From Polyrhizophydium stewartii (taxonomy: Eukaryota; Chytridiomycota; Chytridiomycetes; Rhizophydiales), in contig JADGIZ010000302.1 of the NCBI GenBank assembly GCA_027604665.1, forward strand, positions 1 through 16,359: 16,359 bases of DNA, read 5' to 3'. The position numbers and the translations under genes are program-made. A model generated the notes under the pieces. It was not told the origin of the DNA. It ran no database searches and saw nothing but the letters and a program-made list of their open reading frames with translations. Shown piece by piece: positions 1 to 8,248 of this stretch (positions are counted from its first letter, which is position 1; each line of letters begins with the position of its first letter).

Positions 1-60
1 CCGCTGCGCCTGCGTGCCCGCCTGCCCGCCGCACCGCCCGCCCGGCCTTGCGCGGCGCAG

Positions 61-1179
61 CTCCAAATCATCCAGCTTTTCAACAAGAACGGCGACTTTG
101 TCAAGACTGCCGAGACCGAGGTCACCTATCCGGTCACCAAGCTCATGTGGAGCCCGTACACGGGCCTGGGCCCCGATCTGCTTGCAACCAGCGGCGACTT
201 TCTGCGGATCTGGGAGCTGGTCACCCCCGACGAGGCCATGGACGTGGAGCTCGAGCGGCCCGAGGGCGGCTTTGTCGGCGCTCCAGCGTTCGAGGAGCGC
301 CAGCTCATCCCCCGAGGCTCGCTCGTCAACATGCGCAGGGTGCGGCCTCGCAGCGTCTGCCTGCTGCTGCCTGCCGCCTGCACGCTGACGCCCGGCCGAC
401 TGCGTGGCATCCGTGTGTCGTCAGAGCAAGAAGGATTACAGCGCGCCGCTGACTTCGTTCGACTGGAACGACACAGACCCCTCGCTGTGTGTGACGAGCA
501 GCGTCGACACAACGTGCACCGTCTGGGACGTCCAGGCGCAGCAGGCAAAGACGCAGCTGATTGCTCACGACAAGGAGGTCTTTGACGTGGCCTTCTCCAA
601 GGGTGTGCATGTCTTTGCGAGTGTCGGCGCCGACGGATCTGTGCGCATGTTCGATCTGCGGTGGGCCAGGCGCTTCTCGACCGCCGTGAATGCCGTCCCG
701 CGGCTGTTGACTGATGCGATGGGGCCCGTCGCAGGTCGCTCGACCACTCGACCATCATCTACGAGACGCCATCGGGCACATCGCCGTCGGGAGGCGTCGG
801 GCGGCCCAGCTCGCTGATGAGGCTCGCGTGGAACAAGCTCGACACAAACTACCTGGCGACGTTCCAGCAGGACTCGAACGCCGTGCTGATCCTCGACGTG
901 CGCGTACCCGCCGTCCCCGTCACGGAGCTGCACGGCCACGCGGCCAACGTCAGCTCGATTGCGTGGGCACCGCACTCGAGCAAGCACATCTGCACCACCA
1001 GCGATGACTGCAACGCGCTTGTCTGGGACATCACGCACATGCCCAAGCACAAGCGCATCCGAGATCCCGTGCTGGCGTACCAGGCGCCGGCCGAGATCAA
1101 CAACTTATCCTGGTCGACCGTCCTGACCGACTTTGTTGCCATCTCGCACGGCCGCCAGGTGCAGGCGCTCAAGATATGA
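61..1179 (+). CDS. DCAF7: DCAF7/WDR68-family WD40 repeat protein, 5' partial
   Basis: Three exons are visible: 61-339, 425-660 and 735-1179 (stop TGA), giving 319 residues. The first acceptor (CAG at 58-60) shows that at least one upstream exon lies outside the window; by comparison with animal DCAF7 about 45 N-terminal residues are missing. Family hallmarks seen include [100 protein letters not shown] and EINNLSW, in the order expected for a seven-bladed propeller. The family acts as a scaffold: a CUL4-DDB1 substrate receptor subunit and a partner of DYRK/HIPK kinases in animals (family knowledge). The introns (340-424, 661-734) join the WD40 blades exactly in frame and carry CTGAC or TTGAC/CTGAT near their 3' ends. 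Some 149 nt separate it from the proteasome gene downstream on the same strand. Confidence 0.95.
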
Positions 1180-1195
1180 AGCCACCTGCCTTGGA

Positions 1196-1201
1196 AATAA
1201 A
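1196..1201 (+). terminator. candidate poly(A) signal AATAAA for the DCAF7 homologue
   Basis: A canonical AATAAA hexamer lies 17 nt after the DCAF7 stop codon, in the short gap before the proteasome gene. It is AT-rich against a GC-rich background. The distance is short for a poly(A) signal, and fungal signals are loosely defined, so the role is an inference. Confidence 0.4.
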
Positions 1202-1328
1202 CCCTCCTCTTATCCTGCCAGCGCTGCGGTGCTGCATCGGCGGCCGCATCTCGCTGCGTGTCCGGCCTGTGTGCCGCCGGGCGGGCTTGAAAGGACGTCG
1301 AAACCGCCCCTCGCACCTTGACAAAGAA

Positions 1329-2466
1329 ATGGAGAAGGCGCCGTCGCTCAAGCCCGGCGAGGTCAACCTCGGCGTGAGTGCCCCCCGCCCCGCCCGCGGC
1401 CGCGCAGCGCTGTGCCGGCGGGCAGCGCGCAGGGCGGACGGGCCGCTGCTGCAGTGCGGCCCGCTGCAGGCCAGCCCGTCCACGCCTCGCTGCGCCGCTC
1501 TCGCGCGCGACCCCCCGGCGCGCTGACCCTTGCTCGCGCACGATCGTGCGCGCTCTCGCAGACCACCATCATGGCTGTCCAGTTCGCCGACGGCGTCGTC
1601 GTCGGCGCTGACTCGCGGACAACCATGGGCTCCTACATTGGCAAGTGCCCGCCCACCTCTCTTTTGCGCCGGCCCCTGCTCCGCGGCGACTGCTGGCGCT
1701 TGCGCCGCCGCGACGAGCCGCCGCACCAGACCCTGGCTCTGCACAGGTCGAGCGCCTCGGCCGCTTCTTGCTGGCAGTCTCGCGGCCGCAGACCCCACGC
1801 CAACCGACGCTGTTCTCCGTCCGCTCGCCCATGAGTAGCCCCAGGAAGCGCTGACACTTGAGCGCTTTCGCATCCAGCCAACCGTGTGACGGACAAGCTC
1901 ACGCAGATCCACGACCGCATCTTCTGCTGCCGCAGCGGATCTGCGGCCGACACGCAGGCAATTGCCGACATTGTCCACTACTACCTGCAGGTCTTTACCG
2001 TGCAGGAGGGCCAGCCGCCCACGGTCGAGGTCGCCGCGAACATGTTCCAGCGGCTCGTCTACGACAACAAGGACCAGCTGATGGCCGGCATCATCATTGG
2101 CGGCTGGGACGCCGTCAACGGCCCCTCGGTCTACTCGATCCCGCTCGGCGGCTCGCTGCACAGGCGCCCGTTTGCGATTGGCGGCTCGGGCTCGTCGTAC
2201 ATCTACGGCTACTGCGATGCCACGTACAAGGAGGGCATGTCGCGCGAGGAGTGTATCGCCTTTACCAAGAACGGTAAGGCTGGCCAGATGCTGCTCCACA
2301 AGGCCGAGACTCTGTGCTGACGTCTCGCTCGCATGCAGCCGTTTCGCTGGCCATGTCCCGGGACGGCTCATCAGGCGGCACGATCCGTCTCGCGATCATT
2401 ACAAAGGACAAGGTCGAGCGCGTCTTTGTGCCCGGCAACGAGCTGCCTGTCTTCTACGAGGGCTGA
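1329..2466 (+). CDS. PSMB6: 20S proteasome subunit beta-1 (PSMB6/Pre3), catalytic
   Basis: Four exons: 1329-1373, 1562-1640, 1878-2273 and 2339-2466 (stop TGA); 215 residues, the length of yeast Pre3. The start ATG gives a short propeptide ending KPGEVNLG, very like Pre3 (KKGEVSLG). Autocatalytic cleavage is expected between Gly15 and Thr16. Counted from Thr1 of the mature chain, Asp17, Lys33 and Arg45 are all present; Arg45 belongs to the caspase-like S1 pocket of beta-1. Further signatures are [71 protein letters not shown] and MSRDGSSGG. The protein is a core-particle protease cutting after acidic residues, in cytosol and nucleus. Intron 1 splits the gene exactly between Gly-1 and Thr1; intron 2 uses a GC donor. 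All three introns contain CTGAC near the acceptor. It converges with an Arg/Ser-rich gene across 195 nt. Confidence 0.97.
1641..1877 (+). other. GC-AG intron in the proteasome beta-1 gene
   Basis: Exon 2 must end after ATT-G (Ile plus the first base of Ala) and exon 3 resumes CC-AAC-CGT to rebuild the conserved SYIANRVTD. The base pair at the donor is GC in the context G|GCAAGT, otherwise a perfect match to the GTAAGT donor; the acceptor is CATCCAG. A CTGAC branch-point-like site lies at 1851-1855. The nearby GT at 1645 cannot restore the frame with this acceptor. Confidence 0.9.
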
Positions 2467-2661
2467 AGTTGATGCCAGCCGCTGTGAGAGACAGGCGCAA
2501 CGCCGGTTCAATGAACAGGGGGCGAGCATGCGACGCGGCCGCAAGTGTTCATTGATCGCTGCGACGGTGCTCGGGGCTCATGTTGCGTCGGGGCGAGCGC
2601 TCCGTGCGAGTGCGCTTGTGGGCCGGGAGGCACGGAATGGTCAGATCCGCCAGCCTTTGGG

Positions 2662-3255
2662 TCAGATCTCGCCTGCATCGCTCACCTTGGCATGGGGACT
2701 CGCACTGCGGCCTCGAGAGCGATCGCGGCTTCGAGAGCGATCGCGGCTGCTGCCGCGCCGGTGCCGGCCAGCGGGCACCTCCGTACTCCTGCTTCTGCTG
2801 GGGCTTCTGCTCCGGCTCCTGCTCCGGCTCGCGGTCCGGTCAAGCTCGCCGTCCTCAAGCTCGCGGCGGGGCGAGCGGTCGCGCTGTCTGTCGCGGCTCG
2901 ATGCACGTTCGCGGCTGCGATTGCGCTCGCGACTGTGAGGACGGCTGCGCTCGGTGCTGCGGTCGCGATGGCTCTTGTGCCGACCGCGGTCGGACCCGCT
3001 GTCGGAGAGGTCCGAGTCGTCAGACCCGCTGCCAGACCGAGAGCGCGACCGCGACCGCGACCGCGACCGCGACCGCGACCGCGAGCGGGACCGTGACCTC
3101 GAGCGGGACCGCCCGCGCTTGCTCGACTTCTTGGACCTCTTGCTCGACTTGGACTTCTTGTGTTTGCGGTCCCTCTTGCGCTTGCTGCGGCTGCTGCTGC
3201 TCCCGGACCTGCCCTGAAGCTTCCTGTCACGCTCCTGGTCCAGCTGCTTCCTGTA
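2662..3255 (-). CDS. Arg/Ser-rich protein, FAM133-like start of exon; 5' exon uncertain
   Basis: The reverse-strand reading frame ends at a TGA (2664-2662) and encodes about 197 residues from the likely acceptor GCGCAG|TAC at 3255. The exon opens YRKQLDQERDRKLQG, then a Lys/Arg/Ser tract (SKRKRDRKHKKSKSSKRSKK), then about 12 RS dipeptides, an acidic SDDSDLSDSGSD stretch, and mixed RS/RD/RE sequence. The opening resembles the YRxQLDxERxxKL segment I recall from FAM133-like nuclear proteins; the rest is a typical RS domain of splicing-associated proteins. No ATG occurs in this exon, so an upstream exon is required. One candidate is 3582-3526, which starts with ATG and ends ...LLMRLE just before a GTGGTG donor, but it lies antisense to the start of the neighbouring forward gene. 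Function is inferred from composition only: likely nuclear, RNA-processing related. Confidence 0.6.
   Translation of the reverse strand, partial: YRKQLDQERDRKLQGRSGSSSSRSKRKRDRKHKKSKSSKRSKKSSKRGRSRSRSRSRSRSRSRSRSRSRSRSRSGSGSDDSDLSDSGSDRGRHKSHRDRSTERSRPHSRERNRSRERASSRDRQRDRSPRRELEDGELDRTASRSRSRSRSPSRSRSTEVPAGRHRRGSSRDRSRSRDRSRGRSASPHAKVSDAGEI
2713..2748. repeat. two perfect 18-bp tandem copies inside the RS-rich gene
   Basis: The unit TCGAGAGCGATCGCGGCT occurs at 2713-2730 and again directly at 2731-2748. On the reverse strand it encodes the repeated SRDRSR-type peptide near the C-terminus of the Arg/Ser-rich protein. Confidence 0.9.
3045..3080. repeat. (GCGACC)6 hexamer array encoding the RS run
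   Basis: Six perfect tandem GCGACC units, with imperfect flanks. On the reverse strand they read as CGG-TCG, giving uninterrupted Arg-Ser dipeptides. The forward strand stays open and would read Asp-Arg, but no gene is expected there. Confidence 0.9.
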
Positions 3256-3535
3256 CTGCGCGGGCAAGCGTACGCGGCGGCGGCGGAGTGCCGTGCGGGC
3301 AAGCGGTCGGCCGCACGGGCAGGCAGCAGTTTAGGCCGCCGGATATTGGCAGCGGGTGTAGCAGCAGCCAGGACGAGCAGGTCGGTGTCAGCGAGCGTCG
3401 AGGAACAGCGCGGATCGACAGCAGCGACGACGAGAGCGGCGGCGGCAGTCCGCCGGCCTGCGAGCCACCGCTGCTGGAGGATGGGAGCAGGAAGCTCGTC
3501 GGCTGCACGAGCGCCGCAGCACCACCTCGAGCCGC

Positions 3536-6500
3536 ATGAGCAGCTCGCTCTCGCGCCGCCTCTCGCAGCGCAAGCAGGACATTGAGGCCGGCTTGCCCCG
3601 CGACGACGACGAGGATGACGATGACGACCACCACCACGACGACCATGACCGCGCGGGCTTTGGCGGCAGCTCCCGTGGCCGCTCGCGCCGCAGGAGCACA
3701 GCCGACCCGGGCGACGACTATGTCGGCGCGACGCCCACGGTCCCGGGCGAGAGCTTCCTCGCCAGGCGCTCCAACTCGATGAAGCGCGCCGCCGCCAAGC
3801 AGGCCGGACTCCAGCGCTCGCTGTCGGATGCCGCTGCCTACCGCCTGCGGGGCCGCGAGGGCACCCGCAGCACGCACGCAGACGCCCTGCAGCACCCGCA
3901 TGCCTTTGTGCCCGCCGAGGTCGTCCCGATGGGCCACGTCCGTGCCCGCACCATCACGGGCGAGTTTGGCGTCTTTGGCCACCAGCCCGGCGCCACCGCG
4001 ACGCTGCAGCACTTTGACAGCCTCATGGTCCGCCGCAGGCAGATGCAGGCGGGGCCGTTGCCCGCAGGCCAGCTTCACCAGTTCCAACAGCAGCAACACT
4101 TCGAGCACCAATTCCAGCAGCAGCAGCACTTCGAGCAGCACCAATTCCACCAGCAGCAGCAGTTGCAGCACCCGTCCATGTCCATGCACAACCTCGGCAA
4201 CGCGTCGGACTCGGACGGCCCCGGTGCGGGACCGTCGGGCACTGCCAGCGATCTGGCGCGCCTGCGCACGTTCCGTTCCGTGTCGGTACTCAACATCGGC
4301 AGCTCGCTGGCCGTGCCGCCCGCGCTGCCCGCGCTCGCGACGCCCGCGACGCAGAGCCCCTGGCTCGCCTCGGGTGTCTCGCCCGCCCGCAGCGAGGGCA
4401 GACCACGCGACGACGACCGCCGCAGCTCGCTGTCGGGCGGCTCGGGTGGCCTGTTTGCCAAGATGCGCCGCAAGTTTAGCTTCCGCCGATCAAAGGACTC
4501 GCCGCGGGCCGACTCTTCCAGCCCCGCGAGCACCCCGACGACGCCTGTCACGGGCGGGCCGAGCACGGCTGACTCGCCGCGCTTCCCGCACGCCCCGATC
4601 CCCGTTGCCGTGAGTGTTGCCTCGCTTGCCCTGCCGCATGCGACAGTGAGACGCTGACGCACTGCATTACACCATCCGCCACACCAGCCCGTCGCCGCTG
4701 CCGCCGCCGAAGACTCGAGCGCCGCGGCTGCTTCTGCCGACGCCAGCGCCAGTGTCGACGGCCCGTCGCTATTCCGCCGCCTGTCGCGCCGCCTGAGCCG
4801 CAAGAAGACCCGCGACGACGGCGCTCCCGAAGCATCGCAGCTCGAGGTCGTCCAGGCGCCGGCCGAGCCCGCCGACAGGATCCAGTTCGTACCTGTCGCG
4901 GGGACGACCATTGCCGGCATCGAGCTGCGCGAGCCGCTGCCGCCCCAGGACCTGCCGCCACGCATCGACTCGGTCGGCGGCATGGAGAACACGCGCGACC
5001 TGGACCGCCTGCCGCCGCTGGACCCGTCGCCCCTGCGCGTCGGGTCGCCGCACCACCCGCCGTCGGTCAACTCGATCCAGAACAGCGAGGTGATGGTCTC
5101 TGGCCGGCGCTCCCCGACGCCGGGCGGCCTCAGCGCACACACGCCCGACCTGGACGACCTGTCGATGCGCAGCCAGCCGTCCATGACCACGCGCATCGTG
5201 TCGGACGCGTCGGCGGACTCGGCCGATGCTGCCGGCCGGCCCAAGGGCGCGGACGCGCGGCACACGACGACCACAACGCCGCTGCGGTTCATGGCTGGCC
5301 GCGGCTCGCTTGACAGCGCAACGGGCGTGGCGCCTGCAAGTGCTGCGGGCGCTGCCGACCGCTCGTTGGGCTCGATTGGCTCGTCGTCGTCGTCCAAGGT
5401 GTCGTCGTCGGGCAAGAACAAGGCAGAGGCCAAGAAGAGCTTCTTCAAGAAGCTGCAGAGCCGCATCTCGCAGAGCTTTGGCTCCAGCAGGCGTCACAGC
5501 GCCGGGAACGCAAGCGGGGGCTCAAGCGGGACCGCAGGCGGCAGCGGCACGGTCGAGCTCAAGTCGTCGGTGTCGGTGACTGATTTGCACAAGGCTTCGG
5601 CCGAGTCGGCTGCGGCTGCGGGCATGCCGCCGCGGTCGGCTTCGCCGTCGTCGGCGGCGTCGTCGTCGGCTGCGGGCTCGGCGCGCCGGTTTGGTGTCGG
5701 CGGCGGCGGCATTGGCGGGCGAGGACGGCCGAGAGTCTCTGCGCCGCCGGGACTCAGCGTCTCGTCGGCGTTCTCGGCCAGCACGCCCAACTTAAGCGCT
5801 CAGCAGCAGCAAAAGACGCCCATTTCGGCCGGCACCAGCGCCACGCAGTCGTCGTTCGCGCCGTCGTCGGGCGACGTGCGCGACCGTGCGCCGATGCAGG
5901 CGCCGTGGTTCCCGCCCGTGCCTGAGGAGACGTCGTCGGCAGTCATGTCGAGCGTGCTGCCGCCGCTGCCGGAGAATGCGCCGTCGGTGATGTCGAGTGT
6001 GCTGCCGCCGCTGCCTCCGCAACACCACCACCAGCAGCACCATCATCTCTACCACCAGACGCCTTCCGTGCTGTCGAGCGTCTTGCCGCCCCTGCCGCAT
6101 CACCACCCGGCCCCGTCGGCGATCTTGTCGAGTGTGTTGCCGCCGCTGCCTGAGGCTGCTCCTTCGGTGGTCACGTCGAGCGTGCTCCCGCCTCTGCCTG
6201 AGAACGCGGCTGTGCCCGACATGGCCGCCGCTGCTCCGGCGGCTGTTGCTGTTGCTGCCGAGGCAGCTGCTGAGTACCAGTCGGACGAGACCATTGGCCG
6301 CTCGTCAGTTGCCGCGACCCCTGCCGCCGCCCCCGCTGCCGCCGCGGCCACTGGCACCACTGCCACCACCACTGCCACGGGTCTGCCCAAGATCAATGTC
6401 GAGTTCCCGGATCTCGAGACGGCGTCGATGCGGTCGGCGATTGTGCGCATGACGACGTTTGCGCTGACGGATCCGGACGGATACCAGACGCCGGGGTCGC

Positions 6501-6994
6501 GGTCGCCTCGGTCGCCGCGATCACCGCAGTCGTCTGTGACGCATGGCAGCAGCCTCGTTGGCGGCGTGTCGTACGGTGCTGGTGCTTTGGCTGCGGACTT
6601 TCCGACGCCGCCGCTGTCGGGCGGGAATGCTGCTTCGGACGAGGCGCTTGCGATGGCGCACCCGCCGCAGCACCACCCGCACCCGCATCACGGCGATCTG
6701 GATGCGTTCTTTGGCGCGCAGCGGGGGCCGAATCAGCGGCTCATGCATGCCGAGTCGCATGAGGCGTTGGTCGGGTTTGGCAGCGAGGACGACGTTGGCG
6801 AGGAGGCGGATCCGGCCGCGGATCCGGCGACTGCAGCCATGGCGGGCAAGGCCGGGTTGGCGGCGCCTGCTGGTTCGGTGTCTGGGTCGGTTGTCAGCCA
6901 GAGCACGGCACAGTCGTCGCAGGTGCAGGCACAAGCGCAGGGGCAGGCGAAGCGCAAGGGTATCTTTGGTCGCATGTTCCAAGCAAAGAAATGA
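3536..6994 (+). CDS. large disordered Ser/Pro/Ala-rich protein with basic-aromatic motifs and PPLP repeats
   Basis: Two exons, 3536-4609 and 4688-6994 (stop TGA), give 1126 residues; the 78-nt intron has a GTGAGT donor, CTGAC at 4654-4658 and a phase-0 junction. I do not recognise the family and see no globular domain. Visible parts in order: an Asp/His cluster (residues 23-38); a Gln/His/Phe repeat (179-212); MRRKFSFRRSK (306-322); FRRLSRRLSRKK (386-398); SFFKKLQSRISQSF (about 609-622); five SSVLPPLP repeats (779-862); an Ala-rich stretch; SPRSPRSP sites; and a basic C-terminus, IFGRMFQAKK. The basic-aromatic motifs resemble membrane-binding effector segments such as that of MARCKS, and PPLP is the class II WW-domain ligand. 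I infer a multivalent adaptor or scaffold, perhaps at membranes or the cortex. The first ATG was chosen as start; its 5' end may overlap the divergent RS-rich gene. Confidence 0.85.
4070..4171 (+). repeat. CAG/CAC-rich repeat encoding a Gln-His-Phe tract
   Basis: About three degenerate 27-33 nt units encode QFQQQQHFE-type peptides (residues about 179-212 of the disordered protein). The phenylalanines recur at regular spacing within the glutamine tract, so it is not simple polyQ. Confidence 0.85.
5948..6199 (+). repeat. five dispersed copies of a 24-bp unit encoding SSVLPPLP
   Basis: Copies start at 5948, 5993, 6074, 6128 and 6176, with start-to-start distances of 45, 81, 54 and 48 nt. All five peptides are identical (SSVLPPLP) while third-codon positions vary (for example CTG/TTG/CTC, AGC/AGT). 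That suggests selection on the peptide rather than very recent slippage. Linkers are Pro/His/Ala-rich, usually with PSV or PSA just before the motif. Confidence 0.95.
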
Positions 6995-7023
6995 TGGTTG
7001 TTGTTGTAATGTTGTCACCGATT

Positions 7024-7090
7024 GCCACCACCACTGCCACCACCACCACCACCACTGCCATCACCACCACCACTGCCATCACTGCCAACA
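7024..7090. repeat. (CCA)n / TGCCAC-type imperfect trinucleotide repeat
   Basis: CCA/CAC trinucleotides are interrupted periodically by TGCCA and CAT, directly after the stop of the disordered-protein gene and so probably within its 3' UTR. Confidence 0.9.
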
Positions 7091-7313
7091 TCTTTCATGA
7101 TCTGTTCCAGCGCCTTTTCCCCGCCGCCGCCGCCGCTGCAGCCGACTCAGAGTTGTATTCCGTGTAGCAAGGCATTGACGTTGCCTTTTGCTGCAGCCTT
7201 TCTTTTTCCATTTTCTTGATTGCTTTCGTTTTTTTTTTTTGGCTCGTAATCCATCTCACCCACGCCCTCTCTGCCTTGCGCCAACATCTCTTGCTCGCGC
7301 TTTGCATTCGCAT

Positions 7314-7338
7314 ACACACACACACACACACACACACA
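7314..7338. repeat. (AC)n microsatellite
   Basis: About 12 perfect AC dinucleotides. Confidence 0.95.
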
Positions 7339-7540
7339 ACATGCTGCACAACACACGCTTGGACGCGGTTTTGCAGACATGTGTGTCCCTTGGGCTTTTT
7401 GGGGGGGGGCGTCAGGGATTGTGAGATGTGCACACCCTGTTGCTCTTTCTCTCTCGCACCCCCATCTCCCCCTCACGCACGCATTTGCTCGCTGGCTTTG
7501 GCTTTGAGACGGCGCATGAACCTTGGAGGCGGCCTGACCT

Positions 7541-7556
7541 ACACACACACACACAC
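7541..7556. repeat. (AC)8 microsatellite
   Basis: Eight perfect AC dinucleotides. Confidence 0.95.
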
Positions 7557-7621
7557 TCGACTAGAACTACAACACACCCAACACAACCGAAACACATCCG
7601 ATCTCGCTCTCATTCTCTCGC

Positions 7622-7639
7622 ACTCTCTCTCTCTCTCTC
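7622..7639. repeat. (CT)n microsatellite
   Basis: About nine CT dinucleotides, followed by further TCTC-rich sequence to about 7655. Confidence 0.9.
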
Positions 7640-7712
7640 GTCGTCTCTCGCGGTCTCATGTTTATATCGGACTTGACACACCTCATGATGTGATCAAGCC
7701 CTCGCGGACCAA

Positions 7713-7751
7713 ATCTCTCTCTCTCTCTCTCTCTCTCACACTCTCTCTCTC
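7713..7751. repeat. (CT)n microsatellite with one CACA interruption
   Basis: A homopurine-homopyrimidine array of about 18 CT units, interrupted near 7737-7740. Such mirror tracts can form triplex DNA. Confidence 0.9.
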
Positions 7752-7812
7752 CCGCCCCTCCGAGCGCTCTCGTTGCTTGATCTTGACCGCCTCCTCCCCA
7801 GCCGCTGCCAAT

Positions 7813-7852
7813 CGCGCGCGTGCGCGTGCGCGCTTGTGTGTGTGTGCGCGCA
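7813..7852. repeat. alternating CG/GT purine-pyrimidine tract
   Basis: A CGCGCGCGTGCGCGTGCGCGC block, then TT, then a GT/GC block. It is almost perfectly alternating pyrimidine-purine over 40 nt, the classic composition for left-handed Z-DNA. The structure itself is inferred. Confidence 0.85.
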
Positions 7853-8049
7853 TTCATATCTGTGTGCCCGTGTGCGCGTTGATGTTCGTGTGTCTGTGTG
7901 CGCTTTTTGTTGCCGAGCGACTTGTTGGCTCACGATGGGATACGGCAATGAAACCGAAATCGGGAAAACGAATTACAGATTGTTGCCGGGGAGGGGGTTT
8001 TAAGAGCGAGGTGTATGGTCGAGATTGTGATGGAAACAACAAAAAAACG

Positions 8050-8055
8050 TTTATT
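8050..8055 (-). terminator. candidate poly(A) signal AATAAA for the acyltransferase gene
   Basis: TTTATT on the forward strand reads AATAAA in the direction of the acyltransferase gene, 194 nt past its stop codon, inside a short AT-rich patch next to an A7 run. A plausible 3' UTR signal; not proven. Confidence 0.45.
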
Positions 8056-8204
8056 TTTGGGACAAAGTTTTTGAGGGACACGACGGATAATAATCAGCGA
8101 CTTGTGCCACAGAACTTCCTGTGACAGCAACAACGGCACGAGAAAGTGAAAAGAGCGGGTGGTTTCTGAATGTGGGAGAAGACGCAGGGGCAGCATTGAT
8201 GAGA

Positions 8205-8246
8205 ATGTGTGTGTGTGTGTATGTGTGAGTGTGTGTGTGTGTGCGT
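8205..8246. repeat. (GT)n microsatellite abutting the acyltransferase stop codon
   Basis: Two GT arrays (8205-8220 and about 8229-8246) separated by ATGTGTGA end only a few bases from the acyltransferase stop (8251-8249). They lie in its 3' UTR, where they read as CA repeats. Confidence 0.9.
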
Positions 8247-8248
8247 GA

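Larger units (their letters stand above)
6995..8248. other. gene-free intergenic stretch rich in microsatellites
   Basis: These 1254 nt lie between the convergent ends of the disordered-protein gene and the acyltransferase gene. Open frames here translate dinucleotide repeats (THTHTH, SLSLSL, CVCVCV) and show no family resemblance. Contents are CCA-type trinucleotide repeats, CA, CT and GT arrays, a T run (7230-7242) and a G9 run (7401-7409). It should hold the 3' UTRs and poly(A) sites of both flanking genes. No RNA gene was recognised. Confidence 0.85.

Noticed and set aside
1178..1191. Proteasome-associated control element (GGTGGCAAA-like) before the beta-1 gene
   Set aside because: The reverse complement reads GGTGGCTTC, only six of nine matches, and overlaps the DCAF7 stop codon; chance is likely.
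1169..2371. Reverse-strand open frame of 400 codons
   Set aside because: It runs antisense across exons and introns of the proteasome gene, whose forward coding is certain.
2580..3539. Forward open frame of 319 codons, Cys/Ser/Arg-rich
   Set aside because: It is the antisense reading of the RS-encoding repeats, with frequent Cys and Trp and no domain.
4075..5466. Long reverse-strand open frame of 463 codons
   Set aside because: It is antisense to the disordered-protein gene; its open frame follows from the GC-rich codon use of the forward frame, and its Cys/Trp runs are the reverse of CAG/CAC repeats. It would also read through the supported intron at 4610-4687.
7216..8124. Forward open frame of 302 codons
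   Set aside because: Much of it translates CA, CT and GT repeats and the rest has no protein-like character; no start context or family match.
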